A DNA stretch of 6,020 nucleotides. It comes from an uncultured Prevotella sp. GTDB lineage: Bacteria; Bacteroidota; Bacteroidia; Bacteroidales; Bacteroidaceae. The stretch lies in contig CABVDL010000126.1 of NCBI GenBank assembly GCA_902497035.1, forward strand, positions 1-6,020. The letters run 5' to 3'. Position numbers and translations under genes: made by a program. Position 1 is the stretch's first letter. Every line of letters starts with the position of its first letter. Below, in pieces: positions 5,976 through 6,020 of this stretch. Under the pieces are notes generated by a model, which was not told where the DNA came from, did no database searches, and worked only from the letters and a program-made list of their open reading frames with translations.

Positions 5976-6020
5976 GGGCGGGGGGATTGATTACCGTCGC
6001 GGGGGTTAGGGCGGGGATGA
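5976..6020. repeat. G-rich tract at the right window edge, possible repeat element cut by the border
   Basis: The plus strand shows five G runs: 5976-5978, 5980-5985, 6001-6005, 6009-6011 and 6013-6016. The last part contains agggcggggat (6008-6018), identical and in the same orientation to 23-33 at the other end, where it forms the left arm of a perfect hairpin. The window ends where the right arm would be expected, so whether this copy is also palindromic cannot be seen. No coding region is visible between 5927 and 6020. Confidence 0.4.

Noticed and set aside
5976..6016. G-quadruplex
   Set aside because: Five G runs exist but the loop between the second and third is 15 bases, and the three-run tract at 17-31 lacks a fourth run; not convincing by standard spacing.
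1..6020. CRISPR array, tRNA, rRNA, insertion sequence, phage or defence genes
   Set aside because: No spaced direct repeats, cloverleaf, transposase or nuclease motifs were seen; nearly all of the window is taken by conserved housekeeping genes.

Overview
The window carries seven genes, all on the minus strand. It looks like a housekeeping region of a Bacteroidota chromosome, most likely order Bacteroidales and near Prevotellaceae. The family assignment is inference. It rests on protein style (DUF177 ending, Der and FabH variants, AHQLGTP-type kinase H-box), the absence of Shine-Dalgarno sequences before most starts, and a Bacteroidota-type -7 promoter element (TAnnTTTG) before the DUF177 gene. 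I found no mobile element, CRISPR array, tRNA or rRNA.

Layout in the direction of transcription (right to left): a G-rich, palindrome-bearing flank (5927-6020); a membrane sensor histidine kinase without a visible partner regulator (5926-4748); a 46-bp gap with a promoter-like element; then DUF177/YceD (4701-4171), rpmF for ribosomal protein L32 (4156-3971), fabH (3971-2952, overlapping the rpmF stop by one base), a 144-bp structured gap, era (2807-1911), a 103-bp gap, der (1807-494), a small lipoprotein (488-81) starting five bases after der, and an 80-bp flank with a perfect GC-rich hairpin.

The core cluster joins ribosome production with the first step of fatty acid synthesis. L32 and the 23S-related DUF177 protein serve the 50S subunit, Era matures the 30S, Der the 50S, and FabH starts type II fatty acid synthesis. 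The yceD-rpmF-fabH part resembles the well-known bacterial arrangement, here without plsX between rpmF and fabH. Overlapping or tightly spaced genes support co-transcription of yceD-rpmF-fabH and of der with the lipoprotein. The two larger gaps, before era and before der, are where separate expression could be set.

I do not see a convincing undescribed system. The points most worth a second look are the non-coding ones (AT-rich palindrome before the kinase, structured fabH-era gap, G-rich repeats at both window ends), the unpaired kinase, and the lipoprotein attached to der.
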